The position numbers and the translations under genes were made by a program. The notes under the pieces were generated by a model. It did no database searches. It was not told the DNA's origin and saw only the letters and a list, made by a program, of their open reading frames with translations. A DNA stretch of 64,000 bases from Bacillota bacterium. GTDB lineage: Bacteria > Bacillota > Clostridia > Tissierellales > Tissierellaceae. Shown here in pieces: positions 52,957 through 62,773 of the stretch; the first letter of the stretch is position 1; every line of letters starts with the position of its first letter. The stretch is taken from NCBI GenBank assembly GCA_023388495.1, contig JAEWGC010000044.1, positions 1-64,000 on the forward strand, in the 5' to 3' direction.

Positions 52957-54798
52957 ATGTCAGATATGATTATTAAGAAGGAAAAACCTAAATATAATTC
53001 TTTTCAAAACATGATGTATTTAATAAAAAATATTTGGAAATGGGATAAAACTTTATTTTTATTCTCACTTATTCAGATTCCAGCTACAGTAATCATTCCC
53101 CTTCTAAGTATATACCTTCCTAAGGTGTTGATAGATACTATATCTAATAATGGGAATATACATGAACTAATGATGGACATTGGTCTGCCTATCTTAGGAA
53201 TAATACTTTTGAATCTGATTTTAAAGGTATCATTTAATTTCTCAAGGGGTAAGGCAATGGGGTATAGGATGAAGTATATAAAACTAATGACAGATAAGGT
53301 TATAGATACAGATTTTGAGAATATAGATGGGCCAGAAGGTCAAGAAAAGTTTGAAAGGGCATTAATGGCTATACATTCAAATCATTCTCCAGCGGAAGCT
53401 ATAGTAGGATTAAGTATTGAATTTTTCTCAAATATTATAGGATTTATCCTATATGCAGGAATAATATCTACACTACACCCTATTATAGTAATATTTATTG
53501 TAATATCATCAATAATTAATTATTATGTAGGCAAATATGTAAGTAAATATGAGTATAAAAATAAAGATAACTTGGCACCCATAGAGAAAAAACTAAGATA
53601 TATTAGGGAAAAGACAGGAGAATTCAAATCAGCTAAGGATATGAGGCTCTACAATATGACAAATTGGTTTCAAGACATGTATTATAAGTATTTGAAAAAA
53701 CGCCTGTATTTCCAGAAGAAGGATATTTATAGAAGATATTTTGCCAATATAGTTGATGGTTTGCTACTTTTACTAAGGGATGGAATAGCATATGGATTTC
53801 TAATTTACTCTGTTCTATATGGAGAGATGCCTATAGGAAACTTTGTATTGTATTTTGGAGCAGTAGCAGGATTTTCCACATGGCTTTCAGGAGTTGTAAA
53901 GAACTTAAACTCCATAAATTCATTTAGTCTTAGTGTAGGAGATTTAAGGGATTATCTTGAGATGGAGGATAAGATGAATAGGGGTAAGGGAGTAGAACTC
54001 CCTAAAGAATACGAATTGCCATGTGATATAGAATTAAGAAACATCTACTATAAATATCCTGGGGCAGAGGATTATACTATTAAAAATATTAACCTTCATA
54101 TAAAGAAGGGAGAAAAACTTGCCTTAGTAGGTGTAAATGGTGCAGGAAAAACCACCTTAGTTAAGTTAATATGTGGACTATATACCCCTACAAAGGGTGA
54201 AATCTATATAAATGGAAAAAAATCAAGTAGTTACAATAGGGATGAATACTACACTTTATTCTCTGTAGTATTCCAAGATATTCACTTACTTCCGGTTAGT
54301 ATAGAAAAGAATATTTCATTACAATTAGAAGAAGAAATTAATAGTGAAAAGGTAGATAAGGTTATAAAAATGTCGGGACTAATGGAGAAAGTTAAATCCT
54401 TGGAAAAAGGTAAAGACACTTTATTGGTGAAGTCAGTATATAAGGAAGCCATAGAATTATCAGGAGGAGAAATGCAAAAACTAATGTTAGCTCGTGCCTT
54501 ATATAAAAATGGCCCTATTATAATACTAGATGAGCCAACTGCGGCTTTAGATCCAATAGCTGAAAATGAAATATACAGGCAATACAATCAATTGACTAAG
54601 GAACATACTTCTATATTCATATCCCATAGACTATCTTCTACTAGATTTTGTGACAGGATTGTATTTATCCAAGATGGTAAGATTATTGAAGAGGGAGATC
54701 ATTATTCCTTAATGGAATTAGATGGAGAATATAAGAATATGTTTGATAAGCAATCCCATTATTATAAAGATAGTATTGGAGGTGGGAAAATTGCATAA
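52957..54798 (+). CDS. ABC exporter half-transporter, first of a pair
   Basis: A 613-residue exporter. The membrane domain (about 40-320) has six helices. The ATPase has Walker A GVNGAGKTT, signature LSGGE and Walker B IIILDEPTAALDP. Its partner is encoded immediately downstream with an 8-base overlap, indicating a heterodimer. It lies under a LytTR direct repeat, behind the LytTR regulator and GHKL kinase genes, so a quorum-type or antimicrobial-peptide signal may induce it. The start at 52957 follows GAGGTG. The substrate is unknown. Confidence 0.9.
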   Translation: MSDMIIKKEKPKYNSFQNMMYLIKNIWKWDKTLFLFSLIQIPATVIIPLLSIYLPKVLIDTISNNGNIHELMMDIGLPILGIILLNLILKVSFNFSRGKAMGYRMKYIKLMTDKVIDTDFENIDGPEGQEKFERALMAIHSNHSPAEAIVGLSIEFFSNIIGFILYAGIISTLHPIIVIFIVISSIINYYVGKYVSKYEYKNKDNLAPIEKKLRYIREKTGEFKSAKDMRLYNMTNWFQDMYYKYLKKRLYFQKKDIYRRYFANIVDGLLLLLRDGIAYGFLIYSVLYGEMPIGNFVLYFGAVAGFSTWLSGVVKNLNSINSFSLSVGDLRDYLEMEDKMNRGKGVELPKEYELPCDIELRNIYYKYPGAEDYTIKNINLHIKKGEKLALVGVNGAGKTTLVKLICGLYTPTKGEIYINGKKSSSYNRDEYYTLFSVVFQDIHLLPVSIEKNISLQLEEEINSEKVDKVIKMSGLMEKVKSLEKGKDTLLVKSVYKEAIELSGGEMQKLMLARALYKNGPIIILDEPTAALDPIAENEIYRQYNQLTKEHTSIFISHRLSSTRFCDRIVFIQDGKIIEEGDHYSLMELDGEYKNMFDKQSHYYKDSIGGGKIA

Positions 54799-56650
54799 AA
54801 ATAAAATAATAGACAATTTAAGGATTATAAAATTTGGTCTTAAAGAAATTCATGGATTACAACCATGGGCAATTACAGTAAATGTGCTATATGGAATTTT
54901 TAAATCAATAGCACCCTTCATCAATATATATATGTCTGCAAGAATAATAGATGAGCTTTTAGGTCCTAAGGATATCGATAGACTTATATTTCTGGTGGGG
55001 ATTACCATAGGCTTAAATTTAATCACCCATCTTACGTCTACAGGATTAGATCATTTAAGCCTTAGACTTAGAAGTATAGCTTGGCAAAATCAAGATATGA
55101 GATTAAATGAAAAAATAATCGGCATGGAATATGAATATATAGAAAAGCCAGAAGTACATAATCTTCGTACAAAGATATCTGAAGCTGAAAATATGAATGG
55201 TGGAGGTATTTATGGCTTAATTACTAATTTGGTAGGATTAGTACAGGGTTTAACCAAGTTTATTACATCAATTATGTTGGTTACGGAATTATTTAAGTTA
55301 AATCAGCCCATAGAAGGAAACTTATCATTTATTAATACAAAATTTTCTTCATATGGATTTATATTAATAATTATTTTAATTACTATCATAAGCCTAAAAC
55401 TAAGGGCTACAATGGAAAAGAAGTTCTTTAGCTACTTCAGTGGATTTATGGATATGAATAGGCTTTTTACTTTTTATGCGAACCAGGCTTTGGATTATAA
55501 TGTGGGTAAAGGAATAAGATTATATAATCAGAGAAATATATTTAATGATGAAATAAAGAAATTCTGTGATGAAGCAGATATAATTCATGAAAAATTAGGG
55601 AAGATGGGTGCGAAATACGAAGGAATTGGTGCATTTTTATCATCCTTGTTAGGTGGATTTGTTTATATATTTGTTGGACTAAAGGCCATAGCAGGAGTTA
55701 TATCCATAGGTAGCATAGTCCAATATACTGGTAGTATAAATCAATTTATAGCAGGAAGTACAGAGGTTTTAATTTATTTAAATAGTATAATTCACAACAA
55801 CCAATATCTACAACTATATCACGACTTCTTAAATATAGAAGGAGAAAAATATAAAGGTACGCTACCAGTGGAAAAAAGAGATGATGATGAATATGAAATA
55901 GAATTTAGAAATGTATCCTTTAAATATCCAGGAACAGATAATTATGTACTAGAAAATATCTCTATGAAACTAAATATAGGGGAAAGACTTGCCATAGTAG
56001 GCATGAATGGATCGGGGAAAACTACATTTATCAAGCTATTATGCAGACTATATGATCCAGATGAAGGAGAAATACTTCTAAACGGTATAGATATAAGAAA
56101 ATATGACTATGATGAGTATCTAAATTTATTCTCCATAGTATTTCAAGATTTTAAGCTGTTTTCATTTTCATTAGGGCAAAATGTTGCCGCAGTTGTAGAT
56201 TATGATGAAGATGAAGTGGAGGATATATTGGTTAAGGCGGGATTAAAGGAAAGACTAGCTACTATGCCAAAGGGTGTTCATACTCCGTTATATAAGGATT
56301 TTGATGAAGATGGAGTAGAGATTTCAGGAGGAGAAGCTCAAAAGATAGCATTAGCTCGTGCTTTATATAGGGATGCCCCTATTATAATCCTAGACGAACC
56401 AACCGCTGCTCTAGATCCTATAGCAGAATTTGAAATTTATTCAAAGTTTAATGAAATAGTAGGCACTAAAACAGCCTTTTATATTTCTCATAGATTATCA
56501 TCCTGTAGATTCTGCGACGAAATAGCAGTATTCCATGAAGGAAAGATAATTCAAAAAGGAAACCATGATCAGTTAGTTAAGGACGAAAATGGCAAATATT
56601 ATGAATTATGGAATTCACAAGCCCAATATTATAAAGAAGAGGCGATATAA
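54791..56650 (+). CDS. ABC exporter half-transporter, second of a pair
   Basis: A 619-residue exporter with six helices in the membrane domain and an ATPase carrying GMNGSGKTT (Walker A), ISGGE (signature) and IIILDEPTAALDP (Walker B). The same DEPTAALDPIAE...E(IYR/IYS) region in both partners points to an old gene duplication. TTG at 54791 follows GGAGGTGG and overlaps the first gene by 8 bases; an earlier in-frame ATG at 54722 would lack a ribosome-binding site. Confidence 0.9.
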   Translation: MHKNKIIDNLRIIKFGLKEIHGLQPWAITVNVLYGIFKSIAPFINIYMSARIIDELLGPKDIDRLIFLVGITIGLNLITHLTSTGLDHLSLRLRSIAWQNQDMRLNEKIIGMEYEYIEKPEVHNLRTKISEAENMNGGGIYGLITNLVGLVQGLTKFITSIMLVTELFKLNQPIEGNLSFINTKFSSYGFILIIILITIISLKLRATMEKKFFSYFSGFMDMNRLFTFYANQALDYNVGKGIRLYNQRNIFNDEIKKFCDEADIIHEKLGKMGAKYEGIGAFLSSLLGGFVYIFVGLKAIAGVISIGSIVQYTGSINQFIAGSTEVLIYLNSIIHNNQYLQLYHDFLNIEGEKYKGTLPVEKRDDDEYEIEFRNVSFKYPGTDNYVLENISMKLNIGERLAIVGMNGSGKTTFIKLLCRLYDPDEGEILLNGIDIRKYDYDEYLNLFSIVFQDFKLFSFSLGQNVAAVVDYDEDEVEDILVKAGLKERLATMPKGVHTPLYKDFDEDGVEISGGEAQKIALARALYRDAPIIILDEPTAALDPIAEFEIYSKFNEIVGTKTAFYISHRLSSCRFCDEIAVFHEGKIIQKGNHDQLVKDENGKYYELWNSQAQYYKEEAI

Positions 56651-56671
56651 TTCAAATGAATAGAAGGATAA

Positions 56672-56698
56672 GAGTTGTAGCCATTTAATGGCTACAAC
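56672..56698. terminator. Hairpin between convergent operons, probable terminator
   Basis: GAGTTGTAGCCAT and ATGGCTACAACTC form a 13-bp stem with a 3-base loop between the ABC exporter pair and the leftward regulator gene. There is no strong T tract. Confidence 0.65.
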
Positions 56699-56712
56699 TC
56701 CTGTTGTCTAAT

Positions 56713-57312
56713 CTATAACTTATAATAATAAATTGCCAGCTGTGTTCTATCCCTTAGAGATAATTTTTCGAGCATATTAGAGATATAGTTTCTCACAGTG
56801 CCTTCACTTAAAAATAACTTATCGGCTATTTCTTTATTGTTTAATCCCTCTGCTACTAAAAGTAAAATATCAAACTCCCTATCTGTTAGATCTACATTTA
56901 TATTTCTCTTAGAATGTTTTTGAATATTAGATACTATTTTGGAATCAAAGACATGGTTACCTGAATAAACTGCATTGATTGCAGGAATGATACCTTGAAT
57001 ATTTTGTTTTAATATATACCCTTTACAACCTAAGGAAAGGGCTTGAGATATATATTCATCATCTTGGAAGGTTGTAATTAGGAGTATTTTAGCAGAGGGA
57101 TCTATTTCTAATATCTCTTTAGTAGCCTCTATTCCGTTCATCTTTTCCATTCGTATATCCATAAGAATTAAATCTGGTTTATGCTCATTATAAAGTTTAA
57201 CTGCCTCAATGCCATCATGTCCTACAGCTAAAACTTCTATTCCATTAGCTGTTACGATGGTCTTTAGTGATTGTACTACTAAATAATCATCATCTACAAT
57301 TATAACCTTCAT
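56713..57312 (-). CDS. NarL/LuxR-family response regulator (LnrK/DesR-like)
   Basis: A 199-residue regulator. The receiver has VDDDY (6-10), phospho-acceptor Asp52 in LILMDIRMEKM, and Lys in GYILKQNIQG. The C-terminal LuxR-type helix-turn-helix (about 135-197) contains LTDREFDILLLVAEGLNNKEIADKL. It is paired with the DesK-type kinase encoded 4 bases upstream. It probably binds the TATGAC...GTCATA dyad in front of the divergent ABC operon. Confidence 0.92.
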   Translation of the reverse strand: MKVIIVDDDYLVVQSLKTIVTANGIEVLAVGHDGIEAVKLYNEHKPDLILMDIRMEKMNGIEATKEILEIDPSAKILLITTFQDDEYISQALSLGCKGYILKQNIQGIIPAINAVYSGNHVFDSKIVSNIQKHSKRNINVDLTDREFDILLLVAEGLNNKEIADKLFLSEGTVRNYISNMLEKLSLRDRTQLAIYYYKL

Positions 57313-57316
57313 TATA

Positions 57317-58360
57317 TCACCCCTTCATTAAAGTTAAATGTATCTTAAATCCATTATCAAATTTATAATTTAGAAATCCCTTATATTTATTAGCTATTTC
57401 ATCCATAGAAAGAAGGCCTATTCCTTTATTTGATAGATTATGAGTTTTATCAAATTTATTTCCATTATCATTTATTATAATTGAGTAGAATTTAGGCTGA
57501 CTTAATAAATTGATTTTAAGTTCTGTAGCGTTAGAGTGCTTAACACAATTAGTAATAGCCTCTCTTATTATAGATAAAATATCGAACTTCAAATCATATG
57601 GAAGATTATCTTCTAGTTTATATATTAGTTCTATGTCTAGGGTAGGTACTTCATTACAAAGAGTTTCAATTCTATTTTTTAAATCTAGGGATTCATTATA
57701 TAAATTGTGTATGCTATTTCTAATATCATTCATTCCATTATTCAAGGTACTTTGAAGTATATTTAGGCTTTCTGTCATAGTATTATCAGAAACTACCTTC
57801 AAAGCTTCAACCTGTAGAATGCTACTACTTATGGCATGGCCTATTGAATCATGAAGCTCTCTTGCAATCCTATTTCTTTCTGTAAGTATTGCAATATGAA
57901 TGTTTTTCTCTCTATCTATTTTCAATTGTTCATTATACTTTTTCAAATAAATGGTATCTTCCTTTAATTCATCTCTTACTATTTTATTCTGACTTAGAAA
58001 TACATTAAACTTCTTAGTCATTACTGAAAGATAAATGGATAGACATGAAACTAATAGATTCATTATTGAGAAGTCCATTAAAATTAGCAGTATAGTCAAA
58101 AAAGCATATACATTAAAATCTAGATATAGATTATATAATATTAAAGGTATGTAATAGATAAACAAAGGATCATAAATATAAAGTGCTAGAGAAACAAGAT
58201 AAATAAAAAATCTTGTTTTTTTAGAGCCAAACAAGTCTAAGACTAATGAAAGTATTAGGCTTATGAGAAAATAAGAAACTAAATCCTTCCCTGGACTTAT
58301 TCTATAGGTATTATATAAGCAAAAAAGAGCTATAAATGACTTTTCTATAAATCTTCTCAT
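57317..58360 (-). CDS. DesK/LnrJ-type sensor histidine kinase
   Basis: A 347-residue kinase. About four or five membrane helices fill residues 5-135, then a linker, and a HisKA_3 domain with the His in RIARELHDSIGHAISS. A HATPase domain ends the protein (NKGIGLLSMDEIANKYKG). Many short helices and no external domain suggest sensing within the membrane, as for DesK and LnrJ. The ATG at 58360 follows GGGGG and is preferred to an earlier start at 58399. Confidence 0.9.
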   Translation of the reverse strand: MRRFIEKSFIALFCLYNTYRISPGKDLVSYFLISLILSLVLDLFGSKKTRFFIYLVSLALYIYDPLFIYYIPLILYNLYLDFNVYAFLTILLILMDFSIMNLLVSCLSIYLSVMTKKFNVFLSQNKIVRDELKEDTIYLKKYNEQLKIDREKNIHIAILTERNRIARELHDSIGHAISSSILQVEALKVVSDNTMTESLNILQSTLNNGMNDIRNSIHNLYNESLDLKNRIETLCNEVPTLDIELIYKLEDNLPYDLKFDILSIIREAITNCVKHSNATELKINLLSQPKFYSIIINDNGNKFDKTHNLSNKGIGLLSMDEIANKYKGFLNYKFDNGFKIHLTLMKG

Positions 58361-58434
58361 AAGAACCCCCAAATTAAATAATTTCACCCTATACTCCAAT
58401 TATACTAACATTCATCACTTTATACAATTTAATA

Positions 58435-58450
58435 TATGACAAATGTCATA
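58435..58450. promoter_or_regulatory. Inverted repeat between the two-component and ABC operons
   Basis: TATGAC and GTCATA are perfect arms around AAAT. NarL-family regulators such as DesR and LiaR bind ATGAC-type inverted repeats, so it is a likely operator for the regulator encoded to the left. It lies about 80 bp before the ABC operon. Confidence 0.65.
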
Positions 58451-58532
58451 CCATATTGTGATTCTATACACTACAAGGAAAATCCTTAAATTCATATAAT
58501 AAAATTAAGATAAAAAAACGGGAGTGATTTAT

Positions 58533-59465
58533 ATGGTAGTAAAAGTAAATAATTTAGTAAAAAGATATAGAGAGTTAATTGCTCTTGATCATTTCAATAT
58601 GGAAGTCCACGAAGGAGAGATACTAGGACTTTTAGGGCCTAATGGTTGTGGTAAAACTACAGCAATAAATTGTATTCTTTCATTATTGAACTTTGATAAG
58701 GGCGAGATAGAGATATTTGGTAAAAAAATGACTCCAAATTCCTATGATATTAAAAAACAAATAGGAGTGGTACCCCAAGAAGTTTCAGTTTTTGAGAACT
58801 TAACGGTGAGAGAAAATATAGATTATTTCTGTGGGCTTTATGTAGGGGATAGGAATTTAAGAAAACAATACGTAGAAGAAGCTATAGATTTTGTAGGTCT
58901 AAAGGAATATGTAAAATTTTATCCTAAAAAATTAAGTGGAGGACTTAAGAGAAGATTAAATATTGCTTGCGGAATAGCACATAAACCAAAGCTTATTTTT
59001 TTAGATGAACCTACTGTTGCAGTAGATGCCCAAAGCAGAAATTTTATATTAGATGGAATAAAAAGATTAAATAATGAAGGTAGTACTATTATTTACACTA
59101 CTCACTATCTAGAGGAAGCAGAAATGCTTTGCAAAAGAATTGTTATAATGGATAATGGTAAAAACTTAGTTTCTGGAACTAATGAAGAATTAAAGGCTAT
59201 GATAACAACAACTGAAAAGATAGTAATTGGATTCTCGGCTATTGAGGATATTAAGGTTCAGGAAATTAAAAAGATACCTCATGTAATTGATATAGAAAAA
59301 AGGGAAGAAGATTATATAATAAAATTTGAGAATGGACTTAGTAATCTATCGAATCTATTAGAGTTTATAAAAGAAAATAATCTAACTTATACAAAGTTAT
59401 ACAGTCAATTACCTACATTGAACGATGTGTTTTTAGAGTTAACAGGGAAGGAGCTTAGGGATTGA
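58533..59465 (+). CDS. ABC transporter ATPase (LnrL-like)
   Basis: A 310-residue ATPase with Walker A GPNGCGKTT, signature LSGGLKRR and Walker B LIFLDEPTVAVD. A C-terminal extension (about 225-310) is like those of ABC-2-type drug exporters. It and two permease genes form an operon like B. subtilis lnrLMN (yfiLMN), which removes linearmycin-type antifungal polyenes, and it has the matching two-component pair beside it. The actual substrate is not shown by the sequence. The ATG at 58533 follows GGGAG. Confidence 0.9.
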   Translation: MVVKVNNLVKRYRELIALDHFNMEVHEGEILGLLGPNGCGKTTAINCILSLLNFDKGEIEIFGKKMTPNSYDIKKQIGVVPQEVSVFENLTVRENIDYFCGLYVGDRNLRKQYVEEAIDFVGLKEYVKFYPKKLSGGLKRRLNIACGIAHKPKLIFLDEPTVAVDAQSRNFILDGIKRLNNEGSTIIYTTHYLEEAEMLCKRIVIMDNGKNLVSGTNEELKAMITTTEKIVIGFSAIEDIKVQEIKKIPHVIDIEKREEDYIIKFENGLSNLSNLLEFIKENNLTYTKLYSQLPTLNDVFLELTGKELRD

Positions 59466-59466
59466 T

Positions 59467-60522
59467 ATGAAAAATATAATTTGGAATGTAGTATATCAAG
59501 GGAAAAATTTTTATAGGGATAAAAGCTTTCTCTTTTGGTGCTTAATATACCCATTGATTATGGCCATATTTTTCTATACAGCATTTAGTGGGTTAATAAA
59601 TATAGAAATAGAGAATATAAATGTAGGAATAGATTCTCAAAACCCTATTAGATTTATACTAGAAGAAATAGAATTTTTAAATGTTCATAAAATTTCTGAA
59701 GGTGAGGTAAAAGAGAAGTTAGAAAGTGATGAAATTCAAGGATTTATTGATAAGGATTTAAATTTATCGGTAAAAAAATCAGGACTGAATCAGACAATAA
59801 TCAAAGAGATATTAGATCAAATTAAACAGATGGGAGAGTTAAGAGTACCATTTGAAAAATTTGATTTCTCAATAGATTATGTACTAGGTAGAAATCAAAA
59901 GGCAGATGCTATAATTATTATATTTTACTCATTAATCGCCATGGTTTCAGCCTATGCAATTTTTCCTGCAATGGAAATAGTTGGTATAATTCAAGCTAAT
60001 TTGAGTAATGTAGGCAAAAGGATGAACATTACACCCCTTAGAAAAAATGATTTTTTACTGGGAGGAGTTGTAATTTCATTAATCTTAAACTTACTTTCTA
60101 ATGTTGTACTACTCCTATTTATAAAGTATATATTAAAGATTAACCTATTTACAGAAATAAAGTATAGTACAATTTTTATAATAGTCGGGAACTTATTTGG
60201 AGTAGCTTTAGGAATGTTTATTGGTTCTTCTAGCAAACAAAATGGAAATGTAAAGACTCTTTTAGGTATTGGCACTACTTTAGTACTATCGTTTTTCTCA
60301 GGAATGATGTCCCCAGATATAAAAATTATGATTGATCAAAAGATTCCTATAGTAAGTAAGATAAATCCGCTTTCTATAATAACTGATAATCTATATAAAA
60401 TAAACCTACTAGAAAATACTCAAAATGTAACTCAAGGAATTCTCACTTTATTAGCATGGAGTACAATTTTAATCTGTATATCCTATGGATTTTTAAGGAG
60501 GAAAACTTATGACAGTATATAA
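59467..60522 (+). CDS. ABC-2 type permease (LnrM-like)
   Basis: A 351-residue permease. One membrane helix near 20-40 precedes a large extracytoplasmic domain (about 45-145), then five helices (150-345). This is the ABC-2 layout of drug exporters such as YfiM. It is separated from the ATPase gene by one base and overlaps the next permease gene by 14 bases. It likely forms a heterodimer with that permease. Confidence 0.88.
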   Translation: MKNIIWNVVYQGKNFYRDKSFLFWCLIYPLIMAIFFYTAFSGLINIEIENINVGIDSQNPIRFILEEIEFLNVHKISEGEVKEKLESDEIQGFIDKDLNLSVKKSGLNQTIIKEILDQIKQMGELRVPFEKFDFSIDYVLGRNQKADAIIIIFYSLIAMVSAYAIFPAMEIVGIIQANLSNVGKRMNITPLRKNDFLLGGVVISLILNLLSNVVLLLFIKYILKINLFTEIKYSTIFIIVGNLFGVALGMFIGSSSKQNGNVKTLLGIGTTLVLSFFSGMMSPDIKIMIDQKIPIVSKINPLSIITDNLYKINLLENTQNVTQGILTLLAWSTILICISYGFLRRKTYDSI

Positions 60523-61636
60523 ATATTTTATTAAAATAGCATTAAAAAATAAGGGAATTATACTTTCATATACAATTATTTTCTTCATTCTTTCAATAAT
60601 AAATGGTAGCACTAATTCTCAAAGAGAGACCAATTTTATGGAAACAAAACTTGATATTGGGATAGTTGATAATAGCAGTAGTCAATTATCGAAAAGTCTA
60701 ATAGATTATTTAGAAAAGGAAAATAATATAATTTATACAAAACCAGATGAAAAATATATTAAAGAGCAGATTTTTCTTCAAACAGCAGATGCAGTTGTTA
60801 TCATTCCAGAAAATTTTGATGATAAAGTAATAAAAAAAGAAAAATCAGTTGAAGTTTTTAGAGATGATAGAAAAGTAGAATCTTATCAAATTGAAAATCA
60901 GATTAATAAATTTATTACCTTTGCTAATGCGACCTATGAAAACGAGAAGTTTGATTTATCTAATGTAAATATTGCTTTGGATAAGAGTATAGATGTAAGG
61001 CTAGTGGAAATTAATAAGAATGATATAAATCAAAAGGCAAACATATGGTTCAAATTTTATTTCAATTTTGTTAGTTATGTAATACTCGGAATATATATAT
61101 CTGTAATAGGTTTTGTTATGGCAGAATTTACATCTCATGAAATCGAAAATAGAAGAAAGATATCTTCAATAGGATTTTTGAAATTTAATAAAGAAATATA
61201 TTTAGGGCAGTTGACAATAGCAAGCCTTTTAACATTAATATTTATATTGGGAAGTATTATGTTAAAGGGAAAATATATTGCCGAAATAGACTTCATAAAA
61301 TATGTAGTTAATACAATAGTATTTTCATTTTCAGCTTTATGCCTTGTATTTTTAATTAATAATTTAACCAGTAATAAATTTGTTTTAAGTGGATTAAGTA
61401 CAGTATTATCTCTTGGAACCTCATTTATATCGGGGGTAATGGTGCCACAACAATTTCTAGGAGAAAAAGTACTAAGAATAGCTAAGTTTTTTCCAACCTA
61501 TTATTTTGTAAGGATAAATGAAATGAATATTAATTCATTCCTAGACGTAAAATATGAAATATTTATGCAGTTGTTATTTGCCATAGTATTTTTATTGATG
61601 GGATTATATTTCTCTAGAGCAAAGCAAAGGGCTTAG
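60509..61636 (+). CDS. ABC-2 type permease (LnrN-like)
   Basis: A 375-residue permease with one membrane helix near 12-30, a large external domain (about 35-185) and five or six helices after residue 190 (including ISSIGFLKFNKEIYLGQL and the GTSFISGVMVPQQFL segment). It is the partner of the preceding permease. It starts behind AAGGAGG within that gene. The operon ends at a GC-rich hairpin. Confidence 0.88.
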   Translation: MTVYKYFIKIALKNKGIILSYTIIFFILSIINGSTNSQRETNFMETKLDIGIVDNSSSQLSKSLIDYLEKENNIIYTKPDEKYIKEQIFLQTADAVVIIPENFDDKVIKKEKSVEVFRDDRKVESYQIENQINKFITFANATYENEKFDLSNVNIALDKSIDVRLVEINKNDINQKANIWFKFYFNFVSYVILGIYISVIGFVMAEFTSHEIENRRKISSIGFLKFNKEIYLGQLTIASLLTLIFILGSIMLKGKYIAEIDFIKYVVNTIVFSFSALCLVFLINNLTSNKFVLSGLSTVLSLGTSFISGVMVPQQFLGEKVLRIAKFFPTYYFVRINEMNINSFLDVKYEIFMQLLFAIVFLLMGLYFSRAKQRA

Positions 61637-61647
61637 AATGTAAAAAG

Positions 61648-61669
61648 GGCGGTTCAAAAAAGAACCGCC
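61648..61669 (+). terminator. Hairpin after the LnrLMN-like operon
   Basis: GGCGGTTC and GAACCGCC form an 8-bp GC-rich stem with a 6-base loop; the T tail is weak. Confidence 0.6.
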
Positions 61670-61702
61670 TAGACTTACGATTTTGAGGTGGCTTACTGCT
61701 TC

Positions 61703-61729
61703 TTGACATTTTTAATGAAATATTATAAG
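61703..61729 (+). promoter_or_regulatory. Promoter of tRNA-Arg
   Basis: TTGACA (61703-61708) is followed by TATAAG (61724-61729) at 15 bp, an acceptable sigma-A promoter 17 bases before the tRNA. Confidence 0.55.
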
Positions 61730-61745
61730 ATATATGGGTAAATAT

Positions 61746-61822
61746 GTTCCCGTAGCTCAGTAGGATAGAGCGTTCGCCTCCTAAGCGAAAGGCCGCACGT
61801 TCGATTCGTGTCGGGAACGCCA
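61746..61822 (+). tRNA. tRNA-Arg (anticodon CCU)
   Basis: A 77-base cloverleaf. The acceptor GTTCCCG pairs with CGGGAAC and the encoded end is GCCA. The D arm has GCTC/GAGC. The anticodon stem TTCGC/GCGAA carries the loop CTCCTAA, so the anticodon is CCT (reads AGG). The T arm has TTCGATT. CCA is encoded. Single tRNA gene. Confidence 0.95.
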
Positions 61823-61827
61823 AATAT

Positions 61828-61869
61828 AATGCTGTAAACTTTTCAAATAAAAGTTTACAGCATTTTTAT
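61828..61869 (+). terminator. Terminator of tRNA-Arg
   Basis: AATGCTGTAAACTTTT and AAAAGTTTACAGCATT make a 16-bp stem with a 5-base loop, followed by TTTAT. Confidence 0.9.
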
Positions 61870-62003
61870 CTTATTGTGGTAAAAAGTCATTCTAAAAAGA
61901 TATCATATTATTAGACAATCTACCTCATTATTATGGGTATAAGTAAATTATAATATTTAAATAATATTAAAGTAATTTAGGCGAAAGGTTAGGAGGAATA
62001 ACT

Positions 62004-62546
62004 ATGTTAAACTTAGAGCTACTTAATATATTAAAAGTTCGTTTTGAGGCTAATATAGATAGACATAAGGGTATTGAATGGGCAAAGGTACAAGAAAAAT
62101 TGGAAGCTAATATTGATAAACTTTGGTCACTTAATGAAATGGAAAGAACTGGTGGTGAACCAGATGTTGTTGGTCAGGATGAAATAACAGGGGAATATAT
62201 TTTTTATGATTGTTCAGCAGAAAGTCCAAAAGGTCGTAGAAATATTTGCTATGATGGTGAAGGCCAAGAGCAAAGGAAAAAGAAAGGGGTATATCCAGGG
62301 GGGAATGCCATGGATATGGCAGCTGCTATGGGCATTGAGCTTCTAACAGAAGAACAATATGGAGAGCTACAGAAGCTTGGAGAATTCGATATGAAGACCT
62401 CTAGTTGGATAAAGACACCTTCTGATATTAGAAAACATGGAGGAGCTATCTTTGCTGATCGTCGTTACGGCCATGTATTCATATATCATAACAGTGCCCC
62501 ATCCTTTTATAGTTCTAGGGGATTTCGTGGATCTTTAAGGGTATAG
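62004..62546 (+). CDS. DUF4256 family protein
   Basis: A 180-residue protein of the DUF4256 family. The conserved parts MERTGGEPDVVG (near 46-57), FYDCSAESPKGRRN (66-79) and the C-terminal RHGGAIFADRRYG-like segment and HNSAPSFYSSRGFRG (near 162-176) are present. It has no signal peptide and no known activity. A GGAGGAAT site precedes the ATG. It is monocistronic. Confidence 0.85.
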   Translation: MLNLELLNILKVRFEANIDRHKGIEWAKVQEKLEANIDKLWSLNEMERTGGEPDVVGQDEITGEYIFYDCSAESPKGRRNICYDGEGQEQRKKKGVYPGGNAMDMAAAMGIELLTEEQYGELQKLGEFDMKTSSWIKTPSDIRKHGGAIFADRRYGHVFIYHNSAPSFYSSRGFRGSLRV

Positions 62547-62725
62547 GTTTTGGTTAAGATGAATAATTTCGATAAATAGGCGGAAAAAAGAGTCAAATAA
62601 AGTTTTCATAAATAATTAGTCATATGGAGAAATAAAACAGTGACGAGGCATCTCCAAAATTTAAAATTTTGATATTGTTGCCCTTTAAAATGCGAGATTA
62701 GAATAGGTGTTTAAATAGTAATCTC

Positions 62726-62773
62726 AAAGCTTCAAAATCCCTTATATTTAGAGGGAATTGAAGCTTTTATTAT
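62726..62773 (+). terminator. Terminator-like hairpin in the DUF4256-HxlR gap
   Basis: AAAGCTTCAAAATCCC and GGGAATTGAAGCTTT form a long stem with an 11-base loop and a T-rich tail. The 62547-62725 stretch before it has no credible ORF. Confidence 0.7.

Noticed and set aside
54722..54790. Upstream extension of the second ABC exporter
   Set aside because: The extra codons overlap the end of the first ABC gene and lack a ribosome-binding site, while TTG at 54791 has a strong GGAGGTGG.
62547..62725. A functional gene in the gap before the HxlR gene
   Set aside because: No frame longer than a few tens of codons with a ribosome-binding site is visible.
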